Shown piece after piece: positions 11,541 through 22,306 of a DNA stretch of 64,000 nt. The position numbers and the translations under genes are program-made. This DNA is from Dugong dugon. Lineage: Eukaryota > Chordata > Mammalia > Sirenia > Dugongidae. Position 1 is the stretch's first letter; every line of letters begins with the position of its first letter. The stretch lies in assembly GCA_030035585.1 (NCBI GenBank), contig CM057463.1, forward strand, positions 140,090,736 through 140,154,735, written 5' to 3'. The notes below the pieces were generated by a model. That model saw nothing but the letters and a program-made list of their open reading frames with translations, had not been told where the DNA came from and ran no database searches.

Positions 11541-11812
11541 CCCCATGCACAGCCACCACCCAATCCTCAGTGGTGGTTTGCGAGTTACCATGGTACTGAA
11601 CAATTTTCAGTGGAGCTTCCAGAGTAAGTCGGACTAGAAAGAAAAGCCTGGTGATCTACTCTGAAAAGTCAACCAGTGAAAACCCTAAAAATCACAAGGG
11701 TCTGATCTGCAACCCATCATGGGAATGGCACAGGACCAGGCAGCATTTCATTCCCCTGTGCATGGGGTAGCCATGAGTTGGGGGCTGACTCAATGGCAGC
11801 TAACAACAACTA
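11470..11812 (+). mobile_element. Composite SINE: tRNA-Gly-like head plus RTE 5' and 3' parts
   Basis: The first 70 bases look like tRNA-Gly (gcattggtgg, tcagtggtagaattc, ggttcaattcctggcc), including A and B boxes of the Pol III promoter. The body (about 11575-11690) matches the RTE 5' UTR: gtggagcttccagagtaag and ctggtgatctactctgaaa, compared with 58055-58110 in RTE-5. The end (about 11728-11812) matches the RTE 3' terminus (acaggaccaggcagc, ccatgagt, taacaacaac). Imperfect flanks (taatgtgccagcca and taacataccaggca) are a probable target-site duplication in an L2. It was presumably moved by RTE machinery, because it shares the RTE 3' end. I do not recall the library name with certainty. Confidence 0.85.
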
Positions 11813-12135
11813 ACATACCAGGCAGTATTGTAGGAGCTGGGGATCCAGGGGTAAATAAAAAACAAACTCAACCTATGGAGCTTACAAAGATAAGTAATAG
11901 ACACATAAATGTTAAGTATAGAATATAATGTCCAGGATTGGTAAATGCTATGAAGAAAAATAAAATTGTGTTTAGCAATGGGGTGATGTGTGTGATCTGA
12001 AAAGACCTTCCTGAGATGATAAATGAGCAGAGACCCAAATTAAGTGAGAAGATGAGCTATGCAACAATTTGGGGGAAGACACAGCTTTTTCCAAGGCAGA
12101 GAGAACAAGTTTGAGGCCACAATTTGAGATAATTT
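11813..12135 (-). mobile_element. L2 LINE 3' fragment, antisense
   Basis: The plus strand reads like the complement of the L2 3' end: ataccaggcagtattgtagg, ggggatccaggggtaaa, ctatggagcttac, then aaatgctatgaagaaaaa and gaccttcctgag. It flanks the composite SINE. Confidence 0.8.
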
Positions 12136-12169
12136 AAAAATAAATTTTAATAATAAAAGTTGTTAGTGA

Positions 12170-13000
12170 ATCACAGAACAGTAAGACCTCAGAAACAGTA
12201 TTCATTTACTCATGCATTCCATAAATAATTACTGAGACTTAATTTTGTTCCTGGGGATGCAACTGATGAACACGAGGTTCTAGGGACACCACTAAGTTTG
12301 AATAGTGCCTGCCCTCCAGAAGCTCATGTTCTGGTCTGGAGATGAATCTCAAATAAATAGGGGGTTACAATAAAATGTAATAAGTGAGCAGGTGTTGTGA
12401 GGTAACTTAAGAAGGACACCTAAGCAAGGACTAGAAGGCAGGAGGGGACAAGAAAGCTGGTAATACGGAACCTAAGGACGAGAAGGGAGAGAACTGACAT
12501 TTCATGGAGTTGTTAACCAATGTCATAAAACAGTATACGTATTAACTGTTTAATAAGAAGCTAGTTTGTTCTGTAAACCTTCATCTAAAGTACACTAAAA
12601 AAGAAAGAAAGTAAAAGAAGCAAACCTATGAAAGTCTTGGGTGGGAGGTGAGGCCCTGGCTGGTGCATGACACTATGAGCTTTCTGGAGTATCTGACCTC
12701 TAAACTGAATCTAGAAGAAACTGGAGTTAGTCAGAAGCCAGGGTGAGAGAGCAAATTTCAGCCTACAATCCAACCAGTGGAAAAGAAAGAGTATGCTGCA
12801 TTTTAACAGATGTGGTATTGAAGCTTCTGAGGCAAAGTGGGATCAGACTGGGAATGGCCTTGTACGTTGTACCTAGAAGTTTGTCCTTTATTCAGAGAGC
12901 AATGGAAGCCACTAAAGTGTTTTAGGACGGAAGTGACATCATCAGGCCTGCATTTCAGAAAGTTCACCCTGCCCACAATATGAAGAACACTTTGGAAGGT
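12170..13000 (-). mobile_element. L2 LINE fragment, antisense, split by a small L1
   Basis: The antisense L2 3' end is recognisable at 12185-12400 (cctggggatgcaactgatg, agaagctcatgttct). It continues after the L1 piece (12423-12614) at 12629-13000 with ggccttgtacgttg, caatggaagccacta and gaagtgacatcatc. The open frame at 12743-12925 lies in this antisense repeat and is not a gene. Confidence 0.78.
12423..12614 (+). mobile_element. L1-G: 5'-truncated L1 3' end
   Basis: About 190 bases match the last part of the L1-D/L1-E 3' UTR (aaggactagaaggcaggag ... gtaaaccttcatctaaagta) followed by an A-rich tail. Flanking copies aagaaggacaccta (12409-12422) and aagaagcaaaccta (12615-12628) agree at 12 of 14 positions, which fits a target-site duplication. 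It landed inside the L2. Confidence 0.92.
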
Positions 13001-13690
13001 TGTTATGGATTGAATTGCATCCCTCCAAAATATGTGTTGGTATCTGAACCTCTATGCCTATGAATGTAATGTAATCACTTTCCATAATGCATCTAATGTT
13101 ATGTTAATGAGGCCATGTTGTTGTTGTTAGGTGCTGTTGTGTAGGTTCCGACTCATAGCGACCCTATGTACTACAGAACAAAACACTGCCCAGTCCTGCA
13201 CCATCCTCAAAATCGTTGTTATGCTTGAGCCCATTGTTGCAGCCACTGTGTCAATCCATCTCGTTGAGGGTCTTCCTCTTTTTCACTGATCCCTTACTTT
13301 ATCAAGCATGATGTCCTTCTCCAGGGACTGATCCCTCCTGATTACATGTTTAAAGTATGTAAGACGTAGTCTCGCCATCCTTGCTTCTAAGGAGCATTCT
13401 GGTTGTACTCTGGCTGAGGCCACACCAGTGTAGAACGTGCCATAAACCTAATGACTTGTAAGTATAAAAGGAGCAGATTAGACACAGAGAAAATCAAATA
13501 CTGGGAAAGACAGGTGCATGTGAGGATCACCAAGAACCAAGAAAGTCCCAAAGCTACTGACAAGAAAGGAATCAACATAGCTGGGACACTTATTTGGACT
13601 TTTAGCCTCCAGAACTGTGAGAAAATAAATTTCTTTTCTTTAAAGCCACCCACTTGTATTTCTGTTACATCAGCACTAGAAAAGTAAGAG
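13001..13690 (+). mobile_element. MLT1-type (ERVL-MaLR) solo LTR, split by RTE-2
   Basis: It opens with tgttatggattgaattgcat, a typical MLT1 start. It ends with the MLT1-type 3' part: agcctccagaactgtgag, aataaatttcttttcttt (polyadenylation signal AATAAA), and agccacccacttgtatttct. No internal retroviral sequence accompanies it. It is interrupted at 13116-13414 by an RTE fragment. Confidence 0.85.
13116..13414 (-). mobile_element. RTE-2: 5'-truncated RTE 3' end
   Basis: The minus strand carries about 300 bases of the RTE 3' end, from gtacaaccagaatgctcctt to the taacaacaacaac terminus. It is flanked by an exact 8-base duplication, tgaggcca, at 13108-13115 and 13415-13422. That shows insertion into the MLT1-type LTR after the LTR was in place. 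Confidence 0.95.
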
Positions 13691-13989
13691 ATAGAGTATA
13701 TGATTAAAGACAACTATTGGGAGCAGGATGGAGAGAAAGGAATGCATTTAAGAGTCATTATATAAGATTGATCTTCAGGAGCGCATGACTGTTTGGAAAA
13801 GAGAGGATTATAAGATGAATCAGTCACACCAGAGGGAGAGCTGACTTCAGAAGATGGATTTGGAGTTAGGTTTGAATGATGCTGTGGATTTGAGTAGATG
13901 GCAGAAACAGTTTGATAGGAAGGAAAGGGCTATAAGTTTCCTCATATAGTTACTTTCTGGCTAACAATTATTGAACTCTAATTGTGTGC
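13691..13989. other. Unclassified, possibly decayed L2
   Basis: The composition and purine bias resemble antisense L2 such as 12629-13000, but I cannot align a specific L2 block here. No gene seen. Confidence 0.35.
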
Positions 13990-14121
13990 TGCAGTCCTGA
14001 TGGCACAGAGGTTAAGACAGAGATGGCTGCTAACCAAAAGGTTGGCAGTTTTAATCCACCATTACTCCTTGGAAACCCTCTGGGGCAGTTCTGCTCGTCC
14101 TATAGTGTCACTATCAATCAC
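13990..14121 (+). mobile_element. AfroSINE, 3'-shortened
   Basis: The head (cctgatggcacagaggtta), the gctaaccaaaaggttggcag block, ccttggaaaccctctgggg and cagttctgctcgtcctatag follow the AfroSINE order. The usual end (gtcggaatcgactc) is lost. Confidence 0.9.
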
Positions 14122-14149
14122 GTGTTTGGTTTTTTTGTTTGTTTGCTGA

Positions 14150-14325
14150 TCTGGACTGTAATCAGCACTGTATACTTACTAGATCATTTAATATTCATAA
14201 CAAGGTAAGGTATTGTCACTCCTGTTACAGATAAGGAAACGGAGGCATTGAAGAGTTAAGTAAACTGCCCACGGTCTCACAGCAAGCAAATGGAAGGATA
14301 ATAAAAATTTCCAACCTAAAGAACA
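14150..14325 (-). mobile_element. MIR, antisense
   Basis: The plus strand shows the complement of a MIR: atcatttaatattcataaca, gttacagataaggaaacgg, gaagagttaagtaaactgcc and tctcacagcaagcaaatgg. Confidence 0.85.
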
Positions 14326-14390
14326 AAAATTAGCCCCATTACTTTATAACCATTTCTTATTTTACAGTACATATATATATGTTGTTGTGT

Positions 14391-14577
14391 GCCATCAAGT
14401 CGATTCCAACTTACAGTGACCTCACGTGACAGAGTAGAACTGCCCCATAGGTTTTCTTGGGCTGTAATCTTTACAGAAGCAGATTGCTAGGTCTTTCCTC
14501 CAGAAGAGCTGCTGGTGTATTGAAATCACTGATCTTTCAGTTAGCAGCCAATCGCTTAACCATTGCACCACCAGGGC
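14391..14577 (-). mobile_element. AfroSINE
   Basis: The plus strand shows the complement of a full AfroSINE: gttgttgtgtgccatcaagt, gagtagaactgccccatagg, a middle block gctgtaatctttacagaagc, then gttagcagccaatcgctta and caccaccagggct. It follows a short TA repeat (14380-14390). The middle block marks the longer AfroSINE subtype also seen at 15333. Confidence 0.93.
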
Positions 14578-15332
14578 TCTCTCTCTCTCCGTACTTATCT
14601 ATTTATCTACTTCCCACCAAACCTTAGGTGGAGTGAGTTTTGACTGATTAAAATATACAAAGAAACAAATTCACTCTCAGCATAAAATAAACCAAAATAT
14701 TGTCACTACTGAAGAGATGCAAAAAGACCACTGCAGACTCTGAAAGCATTCTGAACAATTTCCCAAAACATTTTCAGCAATGACAACATAGTTTATAAAA
14801 ACATATGTCCTTCTAAGATAACTATTTCAAAGATAAAATCACTTGCATAGAATAAGTTCTAGAGTTTTAAAATATAATTGAATGTTTCACAGGAAACTTT
14901 TAGACCCACACTACAGGGGGGATAATTTCAAGATAATTTACACAGATGTTGAAGAAATACTACTTACTAATATTTGATTTACCCAAATGTAAAAGAGATT
15001 ATGCAGTTCTTCCTCTCATGCTGGAATAGGTTGTGTAACACTTCTGATTTATATATACCTCCTCAGTGATTTCATAGCCTGAGAAGAATGAAAACAAATG
15101 AACTTGGAGGAATTGGGGACTGTTCAGTGGATGTAGTTCCTTCTTTCTTTTGATTTATTGATTGCTCTTCTTGGAAGTGCTATCATTTAAAGATAATATT
15201 TTCTGCAAGCACAGCTGGAAATTCTATCCTGGAACTTCCAGACTGGAATGGCCGCAAGTCATTCCAATTAAATATATTGTTAAGTTCTCTATAAGAAAGA
15301 CATTGGAAAATTGGGTCAGTATGACTTATCTA
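14578..15332. other. Unclassified DNA (no gene seen)
   Basis: A short CT run follows the SINE at 14578-14590. The rest is AT-rich, with no repeat family or coding signal that I recognise. Confidence 0.5.
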
Positions 15333-15487
15333 AGGAGCCCTGGTGGCTCAGTGGTTAAAGAGCTTGGCTGCTAACTGAAAAGTCGGTGATTCCACTGACT
15401 CTTCAAGGGAAAAAGATACAGCAGTCTGCTTTCTTAAAGATTTACAGCTTTGGAAACCCTATAGGGCAGTTCTACTCTGTCCTATGA
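15333..15487 (+). mobile_element. AfroSINE, long subtype
   Basis: It starts aggagccctggtggctcagt, has gctgctaactgaaaagtcgg and the extra block aaagatacagcagtctgctt with taaagatttacagctttgg, and ends cagttctactctgtcctatg. The last 30 or so bases of a complete AfroSINE are missing. Confidence 0.94.
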
Positions 15488-15685
15488 CCTTTGGTTTATT
15501 TTTAAAATGTAGTGTTTTTAAGGCATGTATCAAAGTTGAGTGAAAATTTTAGTATACCTAATTTGGGAGTCTTGTTTGAGTTTTAACTAATCTTATTAAA
15601 CTGTAAAATGTAGGTTTTTATTTTTTAAAGAATTGACTCAAAGAAGTTTATCAAAATCTATGCTTACCGGATAAATTTTAAAAGA
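15488..15685. other. Unclassified AT-rich DNA
   Basis: No gene and no recognised repeat. The 5' edge of L1-B is placed near 15686, where L1 ORF2 sequence starts; the exact point is uncertain. Confidence 0.4.
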
Positions 15686-17359
15686 TTGAAAAAATACAAA
15701 GTATTTTCTCAGACCACAATGCAGTGAAGCTAGAAATCAATAACAGAAAAAAAAAACCTGGAAAATACACAAACATATGGAAATTAAATAACACACTATT
15801 AAACTACCAATGGGTCAAGGAAGAAATCACAAATTTTTTAACTTCAAACAAAAATAAAAGTACAATATATCAAAACTTATAGGATGCAGCAAAGGCAGTA
15901 CTCAGAGGGAAAATGATAGCAAGAAATCCTTACATAAAAAAAAGTAAAGAAAGATATCAAATTAACAGCTTAACTCAACAACTCTAGGAACTAGAAAGAG
16001 AAGAGTAAACTAAGCCTAAACCTACCAGAAGGAAATAACAGATATCAGAACAGAAATAAATAAAATTGAAAACAGAAAAACTATAGAGACAATAAAACCA
16101 GAAGTTGGTTCTTTGAAAAGAGTGATAAAATTGACAAACCTTTAGCTAGACTGGGATTCCTGGTGGCACAAGGGTTAAGAGCTGAACTGCTAACCAAGAA
16201 GTCTGCAGTTCAAATCCACCAGCTGCTCCTTGGAAATCCTATGGGACACTTCTACTCTGTCCTATAGGGTCGCTATAAGTTGGAATCGACTCAAAGGCAA
16301 CAAGTTTGCTTTGGGTTTGGTTAACTAGACTGACAAAGAAAAGATTAAAATAACCAAAATAAAAAATGGAAGAGGGGACATTACAACTGACCCAATAGAA
16401 ATAAAGACAATTATGATAGAATATTATGAACAACTGTATGGCAATGAACTAGATGACCTAGATGAAATAGACAAATTCTTAGAAGCGCACAACCTACTCA
16501 AACTGACTCAAGAGGAAATAGAAAGTCTCAACAGTCCCGTAACAAGTGAAGAGATTGAATCGGTGATCAAAAACATCCCAACAAAAAAAAGTCCTGGACC
16601 AGATGGCTTCATTGGGAAATTCTACCAAACATTCAGAGAAGAATGGATACTAATACTGTTTAAACTCTCCCAAAAGATAGAGAAGGAAAGGATACTCTCT
16701 AATTCAATTGATGAAGCTAACATAACCATGTTACCCAAACCAGACAAAGACACTACAAGAAAAGAAAACTACAGGCCAATATCTCTTATGAATATAGATG
16801 CAAAAATCCTCAACAAAATACTATTGACTAGAACCCGAGAGCATATTAAAAGAGTCGTGCACCATGACCAAGTGGGATTTATTCCAGGAATGCAGGAGTT
16901 GTTCAACATTAGAAAATCAATGAACGTAATACACCACACCAACTGAACAAAGGAAAAGAACCACATGATCATCTCTATAGATGCAGGAAAAGCATTTGAT
17001 AAAATCTGACACCCTTTCCTGATAAAAATCCTAAAGAAGATGAGCGTAAAAGGCGAATTCCTCAATATGATTCAGGGCATATATGAAAATGCGAAAAGCC
17101 AACATTACACTTAATGGAGAAGGACTGAGGGCTTTCCCCTTGAAATTGGGAACAACATAAGGGTGCCCACACTCACCACTTCTATTCTGTATTGTATTAG
17201 AAGTCCTAGCCAGGGCAATAAGACAAGAAAAAGAGAAATAAAAGGTACAATAAAAGAAAATAAATAAAAAATTGTAAAAGAAGAGTAAAATTATCTCTAT
17301 GTATGGATGATATGATCCTATATTTAGAAAATCTCAAAGAGTCCACAAGAAAACTTTTG
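15686..17359 (+). pseudogene. ORF2: L1-B ORF2 reverse transcriptase fragment, broken
   Basis: The longest surviving frame is 16413-16946 (177 residues). It has [36 protein letters not shown] and [12 protein letters not shown], which belong to the fingers and palm of L1 RT. Upstream of the SINE the endonuclease tail is full of stops. The active-site box is degraded: codons at 17300-17311 read CMDD where sister copies have FADD. The frame ends at the LTR insertion and resumes weakly at 18068 with [18 protein letters not shown]. It is non-functional. Confidence 0.9.
16154..16320 (+). mobile_element. AfroSINE inside L1-B
   Basis: It is a complete element from gattcctggtggcacaaggg through cagttcaaatccaccagc, cttctactctgtcctatagg and gttggaatcgactcaaaggc. 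Flanks ttagctagactg (16142-16153) and ttaactagactg (16321-16332) differ at one base and are the target-site duplication. Confidence 0.97.
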
Positions 17360-17364
17360 GAGCT

Positions 17365-18062
17365 TGTCTTAGTTATCTAGTTCTGCTCATACAGAAATAG
17401 CACAAATGGATGGTTTTAACAAACAGAAATTTATTCTCTGATAGTTTAGGAGGCTAGAAGTCCAAATTCAGGGCACCAACTCCAAGGGAAGGTTTTCTTT
17501 CTTTTTTAGCTCTGGGGGAAAGTCCTCATGATCAATCTTCCCCTGGTCTAGGAGCTTCTCAGCACAGGGACCCTGGGTCCAAAGCACATACTCCTCTACT
17601 GGCTTTTCATTCTTGGTGTAGGAGGTCCCTCCCCTCTCTGCTCAATTCTCTCTTTTATATCTCAAAAGATAGTGATTCAAGATGCAACCTAATCCTGTAG
17701 ATTGTCTTGCCTCAATAACATAACTGCCTCTAACCCTGCCTCATCAACATCATATCCAACACCCTGTTGCTGCTGAGTTGATTCTGACTCATAGAAACCC
17801 TATAGGCCAGAGTAGAACTGCCCCCATAGGATTTCCTAGGATCAGCTGATGGATTCAAACTGCCGACATTCTGGTTAGCAGCTGAGCTCTTAACCACTGC
17901 ACCACAAGGGCTCCATTACCATCATAACATCATAGAGGTTGAGATTTACAGCATATAGGATAATCACATCGGATCACAAAATGGTGGACAACCACACAAT
18001 ACAGGGAATTGTGGCCTAGCCAAATTGACATATTTTGGGGGGATACAATTCAATTCATGACA
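17365..18062 (-). mobile_element. MaLR-like solo LTR inside L1-B
   Basis: The plus strand runs from tgtcttagttatctag to caattcatgaca, the complement of an LTR with TG...CA ends. Five-base flanks gagct (17360-17364) and gagca (18063-18067) fit an ERV target-site duplication. In the LTR sense there is a TATA-like motif (complement of cttttatatctc near 17651) and an AATAAA signal (complement of tttattct near 17430). It is the same family as 39518-40056. It holds a SINE at 17764-17914. No viral genes are present. Confidence 0.87.
17764..17914 (-). mobile_element. AfroSINE inside the LTR
   Basis: The plus strand reads gttgctgctgagttgattct, agagtagaactgcccccata, gccgacattctggttagcag and caccacaagggctcc, the complement of an AfroSINE. 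It interrupts the MaLR-like LTR, so it is younger than it. Confidence 0.93.
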
Positions 18063-18171
18063 GAGCAAATAAATTTAGCAAAGTTGCAGGGTGTAAGATC
18101 AACAAATAAAAATCAGTTGGGTTTCTATATACCAGCAATGAGAAATCTGAAAAATAAATTAGGGAAAAAAT

Positions 18172-20870
18172 TCTGTTCCATTGGTCTATGTATCTATTGT
18201 TGCACCAGTACCAGGCTGTTTTAACTACCGTGGCGGTATAAAAGGTTCTAAAATCAGGTAGTGTGAGGCCTCTCACTTTGTTCTTCTTCTTGAGTGGTGC
18301 TTTACTTATTTGAGGCCTCTTCCCTTTCCATATGAAGTTGGTGACTGGTTTCTCCATTTCATTAAAAAACGCCAGTGGAATTTGGATCTGGATTGCATTG
18401 TATCTGGAGATCACTTTGGGTGAATTGACATTTTCACAATGTTGAGTTTACCTATCTATAGGCAAGGTATGTTTTTCCACTTATACAGGTCTCTTTTTGT
18501 TTCTTGCAGTAGTGTCTTGTAGTTTTCTAAGTGAAGACCTTTTACATCTCTGATTAGATTTACTCCTAAGTATTTTATCTTCTTGGAGGTTATTGTAAAT
18601 GGTATTGATTTGGTGATTTCCTCTTCAAGGTTCTCTTTGTTGGTGTAAAGGAGTCCAACTGATTTTTGTATGTTTATCTTGTATCCTGAAACTTTGCTGA
18701 AATCTTCTATTAGTTCCAGTAGTTTTCTTGTGGATTCTTTCGGATTTTCTGTGTATAAGATCATATCATCTGCAAATAGACAGACTTTGACTTCTTCCCT
18801 ACCAATTTGGATGTCCTTTATTTCTTTTTCTAGCCTAATTGCTCTGGCTAGGACCACCAGCACAATGTTGAATAAGAGTAGTGATAGAGGGCATCCTTGT
18901 CTGGTTCCCCTTCTCAAAGGGAATGCTTTCAAAGTCTTTCCATTTAGGATGATGTTGGCTATTGGCTTTGTATAAATGCCTTTAATTATATTGAGGAATT
19001 TCCCTTCTATTCCTATTTTGTTGAGAGTTTTTATCATGAATGGGTGTTGGACTTTGTCAAATGCCTTTTCTGCATCCCTTGATAAAATCATATGGTTCTT
19101 GTCTTTGGTTTTATCAATGTGATGGATTACATTGATTGTTTTTCTAATATTGAACCATCCCTGCATACCGGGTGCAAATCCCACATGATCATGGTGAATT
19201 TTTTTTTTTTTTTTGATATGTTGCTGAATTCCATTGGCTAGAATTTTGTTGAGGAATTTTGGGTCAATGTTCATGAGGGATGTTGTTGTGTAATTTCCTT
19301 TTTTTGTGATGTCTTTACTTGGTTTTGGTATCAGGGTTATGCTGGCCTCATAGAATGAGTTTGGGAGTATTCCATCCTTTTCTATGCTCTGAAATACCTT
19401 TAGTAGTAGTGGTGTTAACTCTTCTCTGAAAGTTTGGTAGAATTCTACAGTGAAGCCATCCAGTCCAGAGCTTTCTCTTGTTGGAAGTGTTTTAATTACC
19501 TTTTCAATCTCTTCTTTTGTTATGGGTTAATTTAGTTATTCTACCTCTGTTTGTGTTAGTTTAGGTAGGTAGTGAGTTTCTAGAAACTTGTCCATTTCCT
19601 GTACATTTTCAAACTTGTTAGAGTACAATTTTTCATAGTATTCTGTTATGATTCTTTTAATTTCAGTTGGGTCTGTTGTGATATCATCCATCTCATTTCT
19701 TATACGGGTTATCTGCTCCCTCTCCTGTTTTTCTTTTGTCAGTCTGGCCAAAGGCTTATCAATTTTGCTGATCTTTTCAAAGAACCAGCTGTTGGTCTTG
19801 TTAACTCTTTCAGTTGTTTTCCTCTTCTGTATTTCTTTTAATTCTGCTCTAATTCTTATTATTTCCTTTCTTCTGGCGCCTGAGGGATTCTTTTGCTGCT
19901 CTCTTTCTACTTGTTCCATTTGTAGGGTTAATGTTTTGATTATGGCCCTTTCTTCTTTTGGGATGTGTGCTTTTATTGCTATAAACTGACCTCTAAGCAC
20001 TGCTTTTCCTGTGTCCCAAAGGTTCTGGTAGGATGTGTTTTCATTCTTGTTTGATTCTATGAATTTCTTTATTTCATCCTTAATTCCTTCTATAACCCAG
20101 TAGGTTTTGAGCATGATGGTGTTCAGTTTCCATGTGTTTGATTTTTTTTTCCTTTCTTTTTCTGTTATTGATTTCTACTTTATGGCTTTATGGTCAGAAA
20201 TTATGCTGTGTAATATTTCGATGCTTTGGATGTTGTTAAGGCTCACTTTATGGCCTAATAGGTAGTCTATTCTGGGGAATGTTCCATGTGCATTGAAAAA
20301 GAAAGTATACTTGGCTGCTGTTGGGTGGAGAGTTCGGTATATGTCTATGAGATTAAGTTGGTTGATTGCAGCATTTAGCTGGTCCATGTCTTTGTTCACC
20401 TTTCTGGATGCTCTGCCCTTCACCGAAAGTGGTGTGTTGAAGTCTCCTACTACTATTGTGGAGCTGACTTTCTCTCTCTTCAGAGCAGTTAGAGTTTTAT
20501 GGGTTTTGGAGCCTTGTTGTTGGGTGTGTAAATATTTATTATAGTTATGTCCTCCCGGCGTATTGACCCTTTAATCATTATATAGTGCCCTTCCTTATCC
20601 TTTGGGGTGGATATTACTTTAAAGTCTATTTTGTCAGAGATTAATATTGCCACTCCTCCTCTATTTTGAGTGTTGTTTGCTTGATATATTTTTTTCCATT
20701 TTGAGTTTTAGCCTGTTTGTGTCTTTAAGTCTAAGGTGCTTCTCTTGTAGGCAGCATATAGATGGATCATGCTTTTTTATCCAATCTGCCACTCTCCGTC
20801 TCTTTATTGGTGCATTAAGTCCATTTACATTCAGCATAATTATTGATAGGTATGATTTTAGTGCTGTCAT
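18172..20870 (-). pseudogene. ORF2: L1-C ORF2 (endonuclease/reverse transcriptase), broken and truncated
   Basis: The start is at 20868-20870 (MTALKSYLSIIMLNVNGLNA). The endonuclease retains LNVNGLN, LQEKHL (Glu kept as QE), RIDYLLGHK and SDHKA. The RT region holds the longest open stretch of this copy, 18456-19274 (272 residues). It has [41 protein letters not shown] and an intact FADD box at 18765-18776, followed by [13 protein letters not shown]. Frameshifts separate this from the pieces at 19536-20114 and 20175-20423. The C-terminal domain is lost at 18172. Among the ORF2 copies here its RT core is the best preserved, but the gene is dead. Confidence 0.92.
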
Positions 20871-21305
20871 CCCAGTATCTCTTTTTGTGTGTTGTTCACA
20901 GTTTCTTTGTTCTCCTCAATTTTCTGTGCTGAGTCGTTTTTCTTTATGTATTTTCTTTTCACCTTTTTCATTGTTGTTGATTTTGTTTGCTGAGTTTTTA
21001 TATTTTTCTACTTTGTTTTTATTTTGACCAGTAGGATTGTTGGTTTCCTTTGTGATTACGTTAATATTTACCCCTATTTTTCTAAGTTTATAGCACTCTT
21101 TTATTTTTTATATCATCTTTACTTCCTCTCCATCTGAAAAATCTATGTCTACATTTTTAAGACCCTCTTTTTTGTTTTAATGTTGTCATCTTTTACATAT
21201 TGACATCTGTTTCCTTATTTTCAGTGTTTTAGCTTTGATTTATTTTTGTGACTTCCCTATCTGGTTGCTCGGTTTCCTGTGCTAGTCTTGGGTTGTAATC
21301 TGATG

Positions 21306-22306
21306 TTATTGATTTTCTAACTGGAGGACTCCCTTTAGTATTTCTTTTAATTTTGGTTTGGGTTTTGCAAATTTCCTTAACTTCTGTTCATCTTGGAATG
21401 CCTAATTTTGCCATCATATTTGAGAGACAGTTTCACTGGATATATAATTCTTGGCTGGCAATTCTTTTCTTCAAGGCTTGATATATGTCATCCCATTGCC
21501 TTCTTGCCTGCATGGTTTCTGGTGAGTAGTCTGAGTTATTCTTATTGTCTCTCCTTGTAAATGACTTTTGGGTTATCCCTAGCTGCTCTTAAAATTCTCT
21601 CTTTATCTTCGGTTTTGGCAAATTTGATTGTAATGTGTCTTGGTGACATTCTTTTGGGAGCTAACTTTTGTGGGGTTCGGTGAGCATCTTGGATATATAT
21701 CTTGTCATCTTTCATGATATCAAGGAAGTTTTCTGCCAATAAATCTTCAACAATTCTCTCTGTATTTTCTGTTATCCCCCCTACCCCGTTCTGGTACTCC
21801 AGTCCCTCATAGGTTATTCCTCTTGATAGAGTCCCACATAATTCTTAGGGTGTCTTCATTTTTTTTTTTTTAATCCTTTTATCTGATTTTTCCTCAAATA
21901 AGTTGGTGTCAAGTGCTTTATCTTCAATCTCATTAATTCTGATTTCCATTGCCTCAATTCTGCTCCTATGACTTTCTATTGAGTTGTCTAATTCTGAAAT
22001 TTTAATGTTAATCTTCTGGAATTCTGATTGCTGTCTCTCTATGGATTCTTACAGCCTGTTAAATTCGTCATTATGCTCTTCTCCAATCTTTAAAATTTCC
22101 TCTATTGTGTGTTCTGTGTTTTGCTTTATTTCCTTCCTAATCTCTTGAAGAGTTCTGTATATTAATCTTTTGTATTCTGCCTCTGGTAATCCCAAGAAAT
22201 TTTCCTCCTCTGGAAAATTTTTAGATTCTTTATTTTGGGAGCTTGCTGAAGCCATCATGGATTGCCTCTTTATGTGATTTGATATTGACTGTTGTCTCCG
22301 AGCCAT
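21306..22306 (-). pseudogene. ORF1: L1-C ORF1, broken
   Basis: It begins MARRQQSISNHIKRQSMMAS at 22306, preceded by an extra ATG. An acidic, helical stretch follows (YRTLQEIRKEIKQNTEHTIE), then the RRM-like and C-terminal parts (LAPKRMSPRHITIKFAKTED). The last block is ILKGVLQLENQ before a TAA at 21306-21308. Frame changes and stops lie between 21740 and 22050. Sequence similarity to L1-A ORF1 is clear only in the N-terminus (RRQQ..S.H) and C-terminus. Confidence 0.85.

Larger units (their letters stand above)
15686..18172 (+). mobile_element. L1-B: L1 LINE internal fragment (ORF2 only)
   Basis: This is L1 sense sequence from the end of the endonuclease (cagaccacaatgcagtgaag) through most of the reverse transcriptase to aaatctgaaaaataaatta. 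Its sequence differs from the L1-A/D/E/F family and seems older. It carries an AfroSINE (16154-16320) and a solo LTR (17365-18062, itself holding a SINE). It lacks a 5' end and a 3' end, and stops abruptly where L1-C begins in the other orientation. Confidence 0.9.

Noticed and set aside
18172-18172. Twin-priming inversion within a single L1
   Set aside because: L1-B and L1-C overlap in L1 coordinates (both include the RT) and differ in sequence, so they are two elements, not one inverted insertion.
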